NCBI GenBank assembly: GCA_012521615.1
Contig: JAAYMA010000048.1
Coordinates: 1-64,000 of the forward strand
DNA length: 64,000 nt
Source: Clostridiaceae bacterium
Lineage (GTDB): Bacteria > Bacillota > Clostridia > DSM-8532
Direction of reading: 5' to 3'
Below the pieces are notes generated by a model, which saw only the letters and a program-made list of their open reading frames with translations, had not been told where the DNA came from and ran no database searches. The position numbers and the translations under genes are program-made. Shown in pieces: positions 8,601 through 17,867 of this stretch; the stretch's first letter is position 1; each line of letters begins with the position of its first letter.

Positions 8601-10703
8601 GTGAGCAATTTTTTCGAAATCCTCAGAAAAAAATATCTAATAAATCTGGACAGCAGCCAGAGGGCTGCTGTAGAACATCTGAAAGGTCCTGCACTGGTGC
8701 TGGCAGGTCCGGGCTCAGGGAAAACAACAGTCATAATAGCGCGTACGTTCTACCTCATTTCCAAAGCCAATAATAACCCGGATGAAATTTTAACCCTTAC
8801 ATTCAACAAAGCTGCACAGGTTGAAATGAATAATCGGTTTTCAAAAGTTTTTGGTGATCAGACATTTAAGAAAGTAAAATTTGTTACATTCCACAGCTTT
8901 TGTTTTTCAGTATTAAGGGAATATGAAAGAAGACAGGGTTACAGGTTCAGGCTTATAGAAGGAAAAACAGGGGAAGACTTACCCTATAAGACAGTAATTT
9001 TAAAGAATATTTATGAAAAAATAAATGGAACAATTGCCAATGAGGAAGAACTTGAAACCCTCAGCAATGAGATAGGGTACGTTAAAAATAAGATGGTAAC
9101 AGACTTTTCAGGCCTGAATTTAAGGACCAGGGAATTTGGAAAGATTTATATGGCTTATGAAAAGTTAAAAAGAGAAAATTCCTTTATTGATTTTGATGAT
9201 ATGTTGACATATTGTCTTGACATACTAAACAAATATCCTGAGATTCTTATAAGCTATAAAAACCGCTATAAATATTTTCAGGTGGATGAAGGTCAGGATC
9301 TTTCAAAGATACAGTTTGAAATCCTCAAAAAATTATGCTCATCCGAGGAGAGCAATTTGTTCATAGTGGCTGATGATGATCAGAGTATTTATGGCTTCAG
9401 AGGGGCTGAACCCAAATATATTCTGGAACTTGGCAAATATTATAAAGGGCTTGGTATATATAAGCTTGAAAACAATTACCGCTCAACCAGAAATATTGTT
9501 GAACTGAGCAGTAAATTAATAAAAAAGAATAAATTAAGATACCATAAATCTCATAAAACTGGAAATCCTGTGTTCAATGATCCTGTCATAGTAAATGTGG
9601 AGGACGAAATTGAGCAGCTTAAGTTTATTGAAGAGACCGTAAAGTATCATTTAAGGGAAAATCACACTGTGGCTATATTATACCGGAATAATATTTCTTC
9701 TGTACCCATTGCGGAAATGCTTGACAGAAAAGGTATCCCATTTGTTCTAAGGCAAAACCGTATTCATTTTTTTCGGCATTGGGCTGTTCAGGATATTATA
9801 GGTTTTTTAAACTTTGCTTTAAATCCATACGATTATGAATCCTTCAAAAGGATTTACTATAAAATAAACCTGTATATATCAAAGAACATGATGGAAAATG
9901 CCTTTAAAAATCAATACAGGCTTCCTGTGATAGAGAGCCTGATAAAAGAGAATGTATTACAGGCCTATCAGATAAATGAGCTTAAAAACTCAATCAGGAA
10001 ATTCAAAAACCTTTCAGGAATGAGACCTTTAAAAGCACTTAAATATATAGAGGATGAATTTAAGTATTTCGGAAACATTAAAGGTTTATGTGAGTATACA
10101 GGTGTGTCGGTTGACTATATCTACAGTTTATTTGGTGTATTGAAAACACTTTCGGCATCCTGCCGGAGTATTCCTGAATTTCTTGTAAAGTTGGATGCGC
10201 TTAGTAAAATCTTTGAAAACAAAGAAGGTGATTTTGGAAGCGGGCAAAATCCTGTAAGCCTTATTACTCTGCATTCAAGCAAAGGTTTGGAATATGACGC
10301 TGTTCTTATGGTGGACCTGACTAACAGTCAAATACCGGGAGAAAGCACAGCAGTAAAAAGCGTTAATCACGATCAAAATCTTATAGAGGAAGAAAGACGT
10401 CTTTTTTACGTAGGAATGACCAGAGCAAAAAAATGGCTATATATGATATGTCCTCAATACGTAAATGAAATGAAAGAGTTTCGTTCCACTTTTGTAAATG
10501 AAGCGGCATCCATACTTGGTGAAAAACTGTTGGGGTCCGTAACCGAAGGCAGAGTAATAGTACATAAGAAATATGGGGAAGGGATTATTTCTTCTGTAGA
10601 CCACAAATATGGAACGACAGTCATTGAGGTTGATTTCGGCGGAAAAACAAGGTCTCTTGATTTAGTATTATGTCTGGAAAACCGAATAATCAGGTTTTGT
10701 TAG
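8601..10703 (+). CDS. UvrD/PcrA-like superfamily 1 DNA helicase
   Basis: An ATP-dependent 3'-5' DNA helicase of about 700 residues. Motifs run in order: DSSQRAAVEH (Q motif), AGPGSGKTT (Walker A), LTLTFNKAAQVEM (Ia), FQVDEGQDLS (II, DEGQD variant), VADDDQSIYGFRGA (III), NNYRSTRNI (IV), VSLITLHSSKGLEYDAV (V) and RRLFYVGMTRAKKWLY (VI). The C-terminus has a PcrA-type small barrel (KYGEGIISSVD). The second GTG was chosen because AAGGTG lies nine bases before it; a GTG 12 bases earlier is possible. It differs from housekeeping PcrA in lacking a long 2B insertion, so it may be an accessory repair helicase. It stands alone, with the his operon promoter following. Confidence 0.88.
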   Translation: MSNFFEILRKKYLINLDSSQRAAVEHLKGPALVLAGPGSGKTTVIIARTFYLISKANNNPDEILTLTFNKAAQVEMNNRFSKVFGDQTFKKVKFVTFHSFCFSVLREYERRQGYRFRLIEGKTGEDLPYKTVILKNIYEKINGTIANEEELETLSNEIGYVKNKMVTDFSGLNLRTREFGKIYMAYEKLKRENSFIDFDDMLTYCLDILNKYPEILISYKNRYKYFQVDEGQDLSKIQFEILKKLCSSEESNLFIVADDDQSIYGFRGAEPKYILELGKYYKGLGIYKLENNYRSTRNIVELSSKLIKKNKLRYHKSHKTGNPVFNDPVIVNVEDEIEQLKFIEETVKYHLRENHTVAILYRNNISSVPIAEMLDRKGIPFVLRQNRIHFFRHWAVQDIIGFLNFALNPYDYESFKRIYYKINLYISKNMMENAFKNQYRLPVIESLIKENVLQAYQINELKNSIRKFKNLSGMRPLKALKYIEDEFKYFGNIKGLCEYTGVSVDYIYSLFGVLKTLSASCRSIPEFLVKLDALSKIFENKEGDFGSGQNPVSLITLHSSKGLEYDAVLMVDLTNSQIPGESTAVKSVNHDQNLIEEERRLFYVGMTRAKKWLYMICPQYVNEMKEFRSTFVNEAASILGEKLLGSVTEGRVIVHKKYGEGIISSVDHKYGTTVIEVDFGGKTRSLDLVLCLENRIIRFC

Positions 10704-10754
10704 CACCTCGAAAATTCAGGCGAATAATATTTTTATAAAACTGCTAATTTTTAC

Positions 10755-10784
10755 TTGACAAATATGAGTAGCGGGAAGTAAACT
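10755..10784 (+). promoter_or_regulatory. Probable promoter of the histidine operon
   Basis: TTGACA is followed after 18 bases by TAAACT. The short leader before hisZ can form CATCAC/GTGATG and TCGCTT/AAGCGA stems. No T-box specifier or leader peptide with a His run fits in this short leader. Confidence 0.5.
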
Positions 10785-10838
10785 ATACACATCACCTATT
10801 TATCGCTTTATCGTGATGAAGCGAGTAAGGAGGATATT

Positions 10839-12047
10839 ATGAAAAAGTGGAATCTTTACACCCCGGAAGGGGTACAGGATATATTGTTTACACCATGTGC
10901 TTTTAAAAGGGAGCTGGAAAGCAAAATCAGAAATGCTTTCAGACTTAATGGATATATGGAACTGGAAACTCCGACAATTGAGTTTTATGATGTGTTTGCC
11001 GGTGACAGCGGACTGATGCGACAGGAAAGTATGTACAAATTCTGTGACTCAAAAGGAAGGCTTCTGGTTTTAAGACCCGATATAACAGTGCCGGTAGCCA
11101 GGATTGCAGCAACTAAACTTAAAGATAAGGATTTCCCTGTAAAGTGCTTTTATATAGGAAACACATTTAGTTTTGATGAGCTGGGCGGCGGGAAACAAAA
11201 TGAGTTTACACAGGCAGGCTGTGAAATTCTCGGGGCTAATTCGCCCGAGGCTGATGCCGAAGTAGTTGCTATGGCAATTAATACAATAAAAGCAACTGGT
11301 ATAGAAGAGTTCCAGATAGATATCGGTCAGGTGGACTTCTTCAAAGGTCTTATGGAGGAGTCCGGACTTAAGAAAGATGAAATAGAGGAAGTAAGGGAAC
11401 TTATAGATTTGAAAGATTTTGTCGGCGTTGAGCAGGTCATGGACCGCCATAATGTAAAAACGGAGCTCAAGACGCTAATTCTTGATTTGCCAAAACTGTT
11501 CGGATCAAAAGATATACTTGAAACTATAAATTACAATCATATAGGAAAAAGAGCCGCCAATGCCCTGGACAATATAAAAACCATATTGGATATACTTGCA
11601 GACAGAAATCTGGACAAATATGTATCCATTGACCTTGGCATGGTCCAAAGCATGAATTATTACACGGGCATTGTTTTCAGAGGTTATACCTATGGCGTAG
11701 GCTTTCCGATTTTAAGCGGAGGCCGGTACGACACACTGGTCTCCAAATTCGGTCGTAATCTTGGAGCGACAGGATTCTCCATGGGCATAAATATGGTCAT
11801 GATGGCTCTGGAACGTCAGAAAAAATTAAGTAATCCCGTAAAAGAAGGCTGCTTTATTTCATATGAGGAAGGTGCCAGAAAGAAGGCGCTTGAATATTGT
11901 CAAAAGCTCATAGACAAAGGTATTCCTGCACAAATTGATTTTATGCTTAAAGGTGTGGATGAGGGTATTGAATACGCCCAAAGAAAAGGCCTGAACAGTT
12001 TTGTCTACTTTTACACAGATGGTTCAAGGAAGGAGATATCGTTATGA
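10839..12047 (+). CDS. hisZ: ATP phosphoribosyltransferase regulatory subunit HisZ
   Basis: A 402-residue paralogue of histidyl-tRNA synthetase lacking tRNA aminoacylation function. In organisms with short HisG it forms a hetero-octamer that enables catalysis and histidine feedback. It shows the class II motifs [10 protein letters not shown] at the start, RQESMYKF and [12 protein letters not shown], and the HisA-like box [10 protein letters not shown] followed by SGGRYD. The anticodon-binding domain is only partly present, as expected for HisZ. AAGGAGG precedes the ATG. The stop overlaps the start of hisG by four bases, which indicates translational coupling and supports HisZ over HisS. Confidence 0.93.
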   Translation: MKKWNLYTPEGVQDILFTPCAFKRELESKIRNAFRLNGYMELETPTIEFYDVFAGDSGLMRQESMYKFCDSKGRLLVLRPDITVPVARIAATKLKDKDFPVKCFYIGNTFSFDELGGGKQNEFTQAGCEILGANSPEADAEVVAMAINTIKATGIEEFQIDIGQVDFFKGLMEESGLKKDEIEEVRELIDLKDFVGVEQVMDRHNVKTELKTLILDLPKLFGSKDILETINYNHIGKRAANALDNIKTILDILADRNLDKYVSIDLGMVQSMNYYTGIVFRGYTYGVGFPILSGGRYDTLVSKFGRNLGATGFSMGINMVMMALERQKKLSNPVKEGCFISYEEGARKKALEYCQKLIDKGIPAQIDFMLKGVDEGIEYAQRKGLNSFVYFYTDGSRKEISL

Positions 12048-12679
12048 GGTATATTACAATAGCCCTATCCAAAGGAAGACTCACCGAACTTTCCATTGAT
12101 CTTCTGGAAGGAGCCGGATTGGACTGTTCAGAGCTGAAATCCAATTCAAGAAAATTGATTTTATCTGATCATAAAAATAAAGTCCGGTTCTTTCTTGCAA
12201 AACCTGCAGATGTTCCGGTTTATGTAGAATATGGCGCTGCCGATATAGGTATTGTTGGAAAAGATACTTTACTGGAGGAGGGGCGTGACCTCTACGAAGT
12301 TTTAAACCTGGGATTTGCAAAGTGCAAAATGTGTGTTGCGGGTCCAAAAGCACTCGAAGGCTGTATGGATACAGTACAGATTTCAAGAGTAGCTACCAAG
12401 TATCCAGAGATTGCAAGAATGTATTTCAGGAGAAAAAGAAAGGAATCTGTGGAAATAATCAAGCTTAGCGGATCAGTTGAATTGGCTCCATTAGTGGGTC
12501 TTTCGGATGTTATAGTTGATCTGGTTGAAACAGGCAGAACCCTTAAAGAGAATGGTCTTGTGGTCCTTGATCATATAGCCGATATCAGTGCAAGAATGGT
12601 TGTTAACCGGGTCAGTATGAAGATGGAAAATGAGCGCATTACAAAACTTATACAGGCAATAAGGGCACAGCTGAAATAA
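12044..12679 (+). CDS. hisG: ATP phosphoribosyltransferase, short form
   Basis: The first enzyme of histidine synthesis joins ATP and PRPP to give phosphoribosyl-ATP. The protein is 211 residues, the short form without the C-terminal regulatory domain, so it needs HisZ encoded just upstream. Motifs include the N-terminal [22 protein letters not shown], and the PRPP loop [32 protein letters not shown] precedes the ATG inside the end of hisZ. About 110 bases separate it from hisD; within that gap TTGGGGGA and TCCCCTAA can pair as a weak intra-operon hairpin. Confidence 0.96.
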   Translation: MRYITIALSKGRLTELSIDLLEGAGLDCSELKSNSRKLILSDHKNKVRFFLAKPADVPVYVEYGAADIGIVGKDTLLEEGRDLYEVLNLGFAKCKMCVAGPKALEGCMDTVQISRVATKYPEIARMYFRRKRKESVEIIKLSGSVELAPLVGLSDVIVDLVETGRTLKENGLVVLDHIADISARMVVNRVSMKMENERITKLIQAIRAQLK

Positions 12680-12793
12680 AATTAAGCAATCAGCTACTGA
12701 TATTATTTCTATAACTGGAGATAGTTTTGGGGGAACCAGCCTTGGCATGTCCCCTAAGTTTCTCAGAAATGTGGGATTATGAAGGAGCAGATT

Positions 12794-14083
12794 ATGAAGA
12801 CTTATGAATATGGGAAAGACAACCTTACAGAATTGTTTGAGAGATTGAAACAACGAAGTTCTGAATTCAGGCCAGACGTGGAAGAAACATGCCGGGATAT
12901 TTTGAACAATGTAAGGGATAAAGGAGACAAAGCCCTCTTAGAATATACCCGGAAATTTGACGGCGCAGCTATCGATGCCATTGAAGTTTCAAAGGCAGAA
13001 ATTGAATCGGCATTCAATGCAATAGACAGGAACCTGCTAAAGACCATAAAAAGAGCTGCAGCAAATATACGGGCATTTCATGAAAAGCAGAAAGAAAACT
13101 CATGGTTTACCAGCAGTAATGGAATTATTCTTGGACAGAAGGTTACCCCATTGGAAAGAGTAGGGGTTTATGTTCCGGCCGGTAGTGCGCCGCTTCCTTC
13201 AAGTGTTCTGATGAATGTAATTCCGGCAAAAACTGCCGGGGTCAGTGAGGTAATACTTTGCTCCCCCCCTGACAAAAATGGCAGAATTAATCCTTTGATT
13301 CTTGCCTGCTGCAAACTTACAGAAGTTGACAGAGTGTTCAGAGTTGGAGGAGCCCAGGCCATAGGAGCAATGGCATATGGAACTGAGACTGTACCTAAAG
13401 CAGATAAAATAGTCGGTCCGGGAAATATATATGTGGCTACTGCCAAAAAACTTGTATTTGGTCTGTGTGGAATAGATATGGTTGCAGGTCCCAGTGAGAT
13501 ACTGATTATTGCAGATCAAACGGCAAACCCTGCCTATGTTGCGGCTGATTTGCTGTCCCAGGCTGAGCATGATATGCTTGCATCTTCTGTCCTGGTAACA
13601 ACTTCAAAGAAGCTTGCAAATGAGGTAATGAGACAAATTCACCTTCAGCTGCCGGAACTTCCAAGAAAAGAGATAGCATCTAAATCTCTTGAGGATTATG
13701 GTGCAGTTATAATAACTGAGACTATTGAAGAAGCTGTTGATATTGCAAACACCATTGCACCGGAGCATTTAGAGGTATGCGTTGATGAACCTTTTGCCCT
13801 TCTTGATTCATTAAAGAATGCGGGGGCTATATTCCTGGGCAGCTATTCACCCGAGCCGCTGGGAGACTATTTTGCAGGTCCTAATCATACCCTTCCCACT
13901 ACAGGATCTGCAAGGTTCTTTTCGCCTCTGGGAGTATATGATTTTGTAAAATACCAGAGTGTAATATACTACAGCAAAGAAGCCTTTGAAAAAGTCTCTG
14001 GAGATGTAGCGGCCTTCGCCGATGCTGAACAGCTTTCGGCCCATGCCAATGCAATCAGGATAAGGGGGAGTGAAAAGAAGTGA
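12794..14083 (+). CDS. hisD: Histidinol dehydrogenase
   Basis: This zinc enzyme catalyses the last two oxidations, L-histidinol to L-histidine, with NAD. The 429-residue length matches the family. Motifs include [51 protein letters not shown] and [11 protein letters not shown], plus [12 protein letters not shown] with zinc/catalytic histidines, IAPEHLEV and GPNHTLPT. The ATG preceded by GAAGGAG was chosen; an in-frame ATG 15 bases earlier overlaps that ribosome binding site. It overlaps hisC by four bases. Confidence 0.97.
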   Translation: MKTYEYGKDNLTELFERLKQRSSEFRPDVEETCRDILNNVRDKGDKALLEYTRKFDGAAIDAIEVSKAEIESAFNAIDRNLLKTIKRAAANIRAFHEKQKENSWFTSSNGIILGQKVTPLERVGVYVPAGSAPLPSSVLMNVIPAKTAGVSEVILCSPPDKNGRINPLILACCKLTEVDRVFRVGGAQAIGAMAYGTETVPKADKIVGPGNIYVATAKKLVFGLCGIDMVAGPSEILIIADQTANPAYVAADLLSQAEHDMLASSVLVTTSKKLANEVMRQIHLQLPELPRKEIASKSLEDYGAVIITETIEEAVDIANTIAPEHLEVCVDEPFALLDSLKNAGAIFLGSYSPEPLGDYFAGPNHTLPTTGSARFFSPLGVYDFVKYQSVIYYSKEAFEKVSGDVAAFADAEQLSAHANAIRIRGSEKK

Positions 14084-15141
14084 GCAGATTCTGGAGCTTG
14101 AAAACTCATAGTTTAACTCCTTATGTTCCGGGTGAACAGCCGAAAGAAGGAGTTTATATAAAACTTAACACCAATGAAAATCCATATCCTCCTTCACCTA
14201 AAGCCGTTGAAAAAATCAGAAACATGGATTTCACATCATTGAGACTGTATCCGGACCCAGATGGCGAGCTTTTAAAAAAGGCCGTTTCGGATTACTACAA
14301 TATATCGGACAAAGAGGTTTTTGTGGGGAATGGTTCGGATGAAGTTCTGGCCTTGGTTTTCAAAGCTTTTTTTGATGAAAAAGCTACCATAGCTTTCCCC
14401 GATATTACCTACAGTTTTTATCCGGTATACTGTAACCTTTTTGAAATACCTTTTCTGCAGATACCGCTAAGAGAGGATTTATCTATAGACTTAAACGATT
14501 ATCCCACTGATGTTAAGGGGATAATTTTTGCCAATCCCAATGCACCTACAGGCCTTTATATTGAGCCTCGGAAGATCGAAGAGTTTTTAAAGCTCAGATC
14601 TGACACTTTAGTAATAGTGGATGAGGCTTATGTGGATTTTGGAGGTAAATCATGCGTGGATTTAGTATCCAGGTATGACAATCTGCTTGTGGTTCAGACC
14701 TTTTCAAAATCAAGATCCCTGGCAGGTTTGAGAATAGGGGTTGCAGTAGGAAATTCTGCTTTGATAGAGGGAATTAAAAGAGTCAAGGATTCTTTTAATT
14801 CCTATCCGGTAGATAAAATTGCACAACTTGCCGGAGCGGCAGCAATACAGGACAAGGAATATTTTGAAACGGTTAGAAACAAGATTATAGAAACCCGTGA
14901 AAAAACAAAAAACATTTTCAGAGAAATGGGGCTTATTGTAACCGATTCAAAGGCGAATTTCCTTTTTGTTAAAATACCCGGTATTCCGGGACCTAGAGCA
15001 ATGGAAAAATTAAGACAGCAGGGTATATTGGTGAGAAATTTCAATACCGGAAGAATTTCCGATTATCTTAGAATTACTATAGGGACAGATGAAGAAATGG
15101 CCAAAGTGGTTGAAAGTATCAAAGTCATTATGGCAGAATAA
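14080..15141 (+). CDS. hisC: Histidinol-phosphate aminotransferase
   Basis: A PLP-dependent class I/II aminotransferase converts imidazole acetol phosphate to histidinol phosphate using glutamate. The 353-residue protein has KLNTNENPYPPSP near the N-terminus, VGNGSDEVLAL, FANPNAPTGLY, VDEAYVDFGG, and the PLP-lysine motif TFSKSRSLAGLRIG. It starts with GTG overlapping the hisD stop (GTGA), so translation is probably coupled. The family length and motifs are complete. Confidence 0.96.
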   Translation: MSRFWSLKTHSLTPYVPGEQPKEGVYIKLNTNENPYPPSPKAVEKIRNMDFTSLRLYPDPDGELLKKAVSDYYNISDKEVFVGNGSDEVLALVFKAFFDEKATIAFPDITYSFYPVYCNLFEIPFLQIPLREDLSIDLNDYPTDVKGIIFANPNAPTGLYIEPRKIEEFLKLRSDTLVIVDEAYVDFGGKSCVDLVSRYDNLLVVQTFSKSRSLAGLRIGVAVGNSALIEGIKRVKDSFNSYPVDKIAQLAGAAAIQDKEYFETVRNKIIETREKTKNIFREMGLIVTDSKANFLFVKIPGIPGPRAMEKLRQQGILVRNFNTGRISDYLRITIGTDEEMAKVVESIKVIMAE

Positions 15142-15216
15142 ATTTATAATTTATGGTTTTTCACCATTTATTCAGGTTCACATAATTATTATAAAAATAT
15201 TAAAAGAGGTAATATC

Positions 15217-15801
15217 ATGAGAAAGGCTGAAATAACCAGAAAAACCAGTGAAACAGATATAAGTTTAGGTCTTTGCCTTGACGGGCAGGGCAAATCAAAC
15301 ATTGATACGGGAATTGGGTTTTTGGACCATATGCTCACATTATTCAGTGCTCACGGCGGATTTGATCTGGATGTTTCCTGCAAGGGAGACCTTAATGTAG
15401 ATGCGCATCATACCGTGGAAGATATCGGGATTGTATTGGGCAAAGCTATCTCGGAAGCCCTGGGAGACCGAAAATCCATAACAAGGTATGGAGACAGTTT
15501 AATTCCGATGGATGAAGCTTTGGCTCTGGTCTCTCTGGATCTGTCCAACAGACCTTATCTGCATTTTGAAGTTCCTTTTACAGCTTCAAAAATTGGAGAT
15601 ATGGAAACCGAGCTTTTTGAAGAGTTTTTCAGGGCTGTTTCAGTAAATGCCGGAATGACACTACATATAAAGCTGATCCATGGAAAAAATAATCACCATG
15701 TTATAGAAGCTGTATTTAAAGCCTTTGGAAGAGCTTTAAAAAAAGCAGCAGGCATTGATACTGATATTAAAGGTGTAATGTCCACTAAAGGAGTATTATA
15801 A
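15217..15801 (+). CDS. hisB: Imidazoleglycerol-phosphate dehydratase
   Basis: A manganese enzyme dehydrates imidazole glycerol phosphate to imidazole acetol phosphate. The 194-residue monofunctional form shows both halves of the duplicated metal-binding fold: DTGIGFLDHML and DAHHTVEDIGI in the first, and LHIKLIHGKNNHHVIEAVFK in the second. RKAEITRKTSETDI is the expected start. AAAAGAGGTAATATC precedes the ATG. purC follows 47 bases later, in the position where hisH lies in many Firmicute his operons. Confidence 0.97.
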   Translation: MRKAEITRKTSETDISLGLCLDGQGKSNIDTGIGFLDHMLTLFSAHGGFDLDVSCKGDLNVDAHHTVEDIGIVLGKAISEALGDRKSITRYGDSLIPMDEALALVSLDLSNRPYLHFEVPFTASKIGDMETELFEEFFRAVSVNAGMTLHIKLIHGKNNHHVIEAVFKAFGRALKKAAGIDTDIKGVMSTKGVL

Positions 15802-15848
15802 TTTTTCAGTTTATATAGATCTTTAAATTTAAAAAACGGAGGAGTAGT

Positions 15849-16739
15849 ATGCTACTGAGAAATACTGATTTCATTGATTTACCGGTTTACGTCAAAGGCA
15901 AGGTCAGAGATGTATATCAAGTCGGGGAAGACATGCTGTTAATGATAGTAACTGACAGAATATCTGCCTTTGATGTAGTTTTTGACGAGTTAATTCCAAA
16001 CAAAGGAAAAGTTCTTAATGGAATTTCAGAATTCTGGTTTGACTTCTGTAAAGACATAATAGGAAACCATATAGTGACCACTGATGTTTCCGAATATCCA
16101 ATGGGTCTTTCCAAGTATAAGAATGAGCTTCAGGGAAGATCAATGCTGGTTAAAAGAGTGGATATGGTAGAAGCTGAGTGCATTGTACGCGGCTATTTGG
16201 AAGGCTCCGGGCTTAAAGATTACAGGGCAACGGGGAAAGTTGGAGGCGTAAAGCTTCCTGAAGGATTAAAACAGGCAGATAAACTGCCCGAACCTATTTT
16301 CACCCCCTCTACCAAAGCCAAAGAAGGCCATGACATTAATATCAGTTATGATGAACTTGAAGATTTAATAGGGGCAGACCTTGCATCAGCCTTAAAGGAA
16401 AAATCAATAGCCCTTTACAAAAAGGCTTCCGAATATGCTCTTACAAAGGGAATTATTATAGCCGATACCAAATTTGAGTTCGGCCTTCTTGACGGAGAGC
16501 TTGTAATAGCCGACGAAATCTTTACTCCGGATTCATCCCGTTTCTGGGAGTTGTCAGACTATGAACCGGGACGACCTCAAAAGAGCTTTGACAAGCAATA
16601 CTTAAGGGAATACCTTGAGACCCTTGACTGGGACAAGAATCCTCCGGCGCCAAAGCTTCCGGAGGAAGTTATCAAAAAGACAGAGGAAAAATATATAGAA
16701 GCATATGAACGTATAACCGGGAAGAAATTTGAGCCATAG
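15849..16739 (+). CDS. purC: SAICAR synthase (purC) inside the his operon
   Basis: Phosphoribosylaminoimidazole-succinocarboxamide synthase ligates aspartate to CAIR with ATP, in de novo purine synthesis. The 296-residue protein carries KGKVRDVYQVG, VTDRISAFDVVF, VKRVDMVEAECIVRGYLEGS, PIFTPSTKAKEGHD, IIADTKFEFG and DEIFTPDSSRFW; this longer form with C-terminal extension occurs in many bacteria. CGGAGGAGTAGT precedes the ATG. It sits between hisB and hisA on the same strand with short gaps. The pathway link is AICAR: HisF/HisH release AICAR, which re-enters purine synthesis downstream of PurC. Co-expression with his genes is therefore plausible but not shown. Confidence 0.97.
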   Translation: MLLRNTDFIDLPVYVKGKVRDVYQVGEDMLLMIVTDRISAFDVVFDELIPNKGKVLNGISEFWFDFCKDIIGNHIVTTDVSEYPMGLSKYKNELQGRSMLVKRVDMVEAECIVRGYLEGSGLKDYRATGKVGGVKLPEGLKQADKLPEPIFTPSTKAKEGHDINISYDELEDLIGADLASALKEKSIALYKKASEYALTKGIIIADTKFEFGLLDGELVIADEIFTPDSSRFWELSDYEPGRPQKSFDKQYLREYLETLDWDKNPPAPKLPEEVIKKTEEKYIEAYERITGKKFEP

Positions 16740-16825
16740 AAGCCATCAGCCGGCTTTAATTTGAGAAAAGTTTTGTTAAGAGTGTTTTGCACATTTTAAA
16801 GCAATTATTTAAAAGGGGCAAGAAA

Positions 16826-17530
16826 ATGATTATTTATCCTGCAATAGATATAAGAGGTGGCAAATGTGTCAGACTGCAACAGGGAAGATATGACAAGATG
16901 ACAGTCTTTTCAGACGATCCCAAAAGTATTGCGCTGAAATTTCAGAATTCCGGTGCCAAATATCTGCATATAGTGGATCTGGACGCTGCAAGGGGAGAGA
17001 ATGACAACCGCAAACTTATCATTGACATAGCCAGAAGTTTGAAAATTCCTGTTCAGACCGGTGGTGGTATCCGTTCCCTGGACGATATAGAATACGTTTT
17101 AAGTTCGGGAGTTCAGAGGGTTATTATAGGCACAGCGGCTGTCAGAAATCCTGATATGGTATCAGAGGCTGTAAGACTTTATGGTTCTCGTGTTGCAGTA
17201 GGTATAGACGCAAAAGACGGCTTGGTTGCAATCGAAGGCTGGGAGAAAGTCTCAGAATATAATGCTGTGAATTTTGCAAAGAAAATGAGGGATTTGGGAG
17301 TAAAAACAATTATATATACTGATATCGCCACTGATGGTATGCTTAGCGGTCCGAACATCAAGGCAATGAGTGAAATGGTGAAAGAAACAAATTTGGATGT
17401 CATAGCCTCTGGTGGGGTTTCAAAAATTGAAGATTTATTCGAGCTTAAGAAGGTTGGAGTATCAGGGGCTATTGTAGGCAAAGCTATTTATACGGGAGAT
17501 ATAGATCTTAATGCCCTTGCCTCTTTTTAA
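16826..17530 (+). CDS. hisA: ProFAR isomerase HisA
   Basis: This TIM-barrel isomerase opens the ribose of ProFAR to give PRFAR. The 234-residue protein begins MIIYPAIDIRGGKCVRLQQG, with the catalytic aspartate in PAID. LHIVDLDAA, QTGGGIRSLDD and VVRN-like phosphate loops follow, then YTDIATDGML with the second catalytic aspartate, and IASGGVSKIEDL. The ATG after AAAAGGGGCAAGAAA was chosen; a GTT/ATG-type extension of 13 residues upstream has no ribosome binding site. A GC-rich, structured non-coding interval follows before hisF. Confidence 0.96.
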   Translation: MIIYPAIDIRGGKCVRLQQGRYDKMTVFSDDPKSIALKFQNSGAKYLHIVDLDAARGENDNRKLIIDIARSLKIPVQTGGGIRSLDDIEYVLSSGVQRVIIGTAAVRNPDMVSEAVRLYGSRVAVGIDAKDGLVAIEGWEKVSEYNAVNFAKKMRDLGVKTIIYTDIATDGMLSGPNIKAMSEMVKETNLDVIASGGVSKIEDLFELKKVGVSGAIVGKAIYTGDIDLNALASF

Positions 17531-17549
17531 GATCGGGCAGGGAGGACAG

Positions 17550-17615
17550 GGGGACGGTTCTTAAGTCTTATTCCGGCAGAAACAGGGCAGGAAGGCAAGA
17601 CATAGAACCGTCCCC
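17550..17615. repeat. Inverted repeat with GGGGACGGTTCT arms
   Basis: GGGGACGGTTCT then AAGTCTT faces AAGAC then AGAACCGTCCCC across a loop of about 27 bases, giving a near-perfect stem of about 19 pairs. GGGGACGGTTCT-type arms are, to my knowledge, a recurrent intergenic sequence in Clostridia and other Firmicutes. It begins 20 bases after the hisA stop and has no T-tract, so it resembles a dispersed repeat more than a terminator. Confidence 0.6.
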
Positions 17616-17867
17616 TGCTACTGTGACAGGATGCCGTTTGAGCGGCGCTTGCCCGGATGGCAAGTTCGCCCGCCTACTCCAGGAGAGCAAACATTGAACC
17701 ATACAGCTTTCTGAGCCGAGGACCCGTGAAAGATTGAACCACTTGCAGGTTACAGCTTCGTTTAGCTGGGGACAGCAATAAGATCTGAAGATAAGGCTGT
17801 TTGGAATGGAGAAACTTGCGCCCAGTGTCGACCCTAAATTAAGTATTTCGTAATTCAGGAGGTTTAT
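17616..17867. other. GC-rich structured interval before hisF, no gene
   Basis: No convincing reading frame is present. The stretch is clearly richer in G and C than flanking intergenic DNA. It contains a strong hairpin (GCGGCG-CTTGCC-CGGAT-GGCAAG facing CGCCCGC), smaller stems such as AACC/GGTT and AGCT/AGCT, and near its end GGAGAA followed by CTTGCGCCCA, which recurs near 45,540. It may be a relic of a mobile element or a structured RNA; identity is unknown. The hisF ribosome binding site CAGGAGG is at its right end. Confidence 0.45.

Noticed and set aside
10755-10838. Histidine T-box or attenuator before hisZ
   Set aside because: The leader is too short and has no T-box consensus, specifier loop or histidine-rich leader peptide.
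17600-17690. Possible cobalamin riboswitch before hisF
   Set aside because: CTGCTACTGTGA and CCAGGAGAGC resemble two conserved boxes, but the GGTGnAAnUCC core and the full B12 box are absent, and hisF is not a known target.
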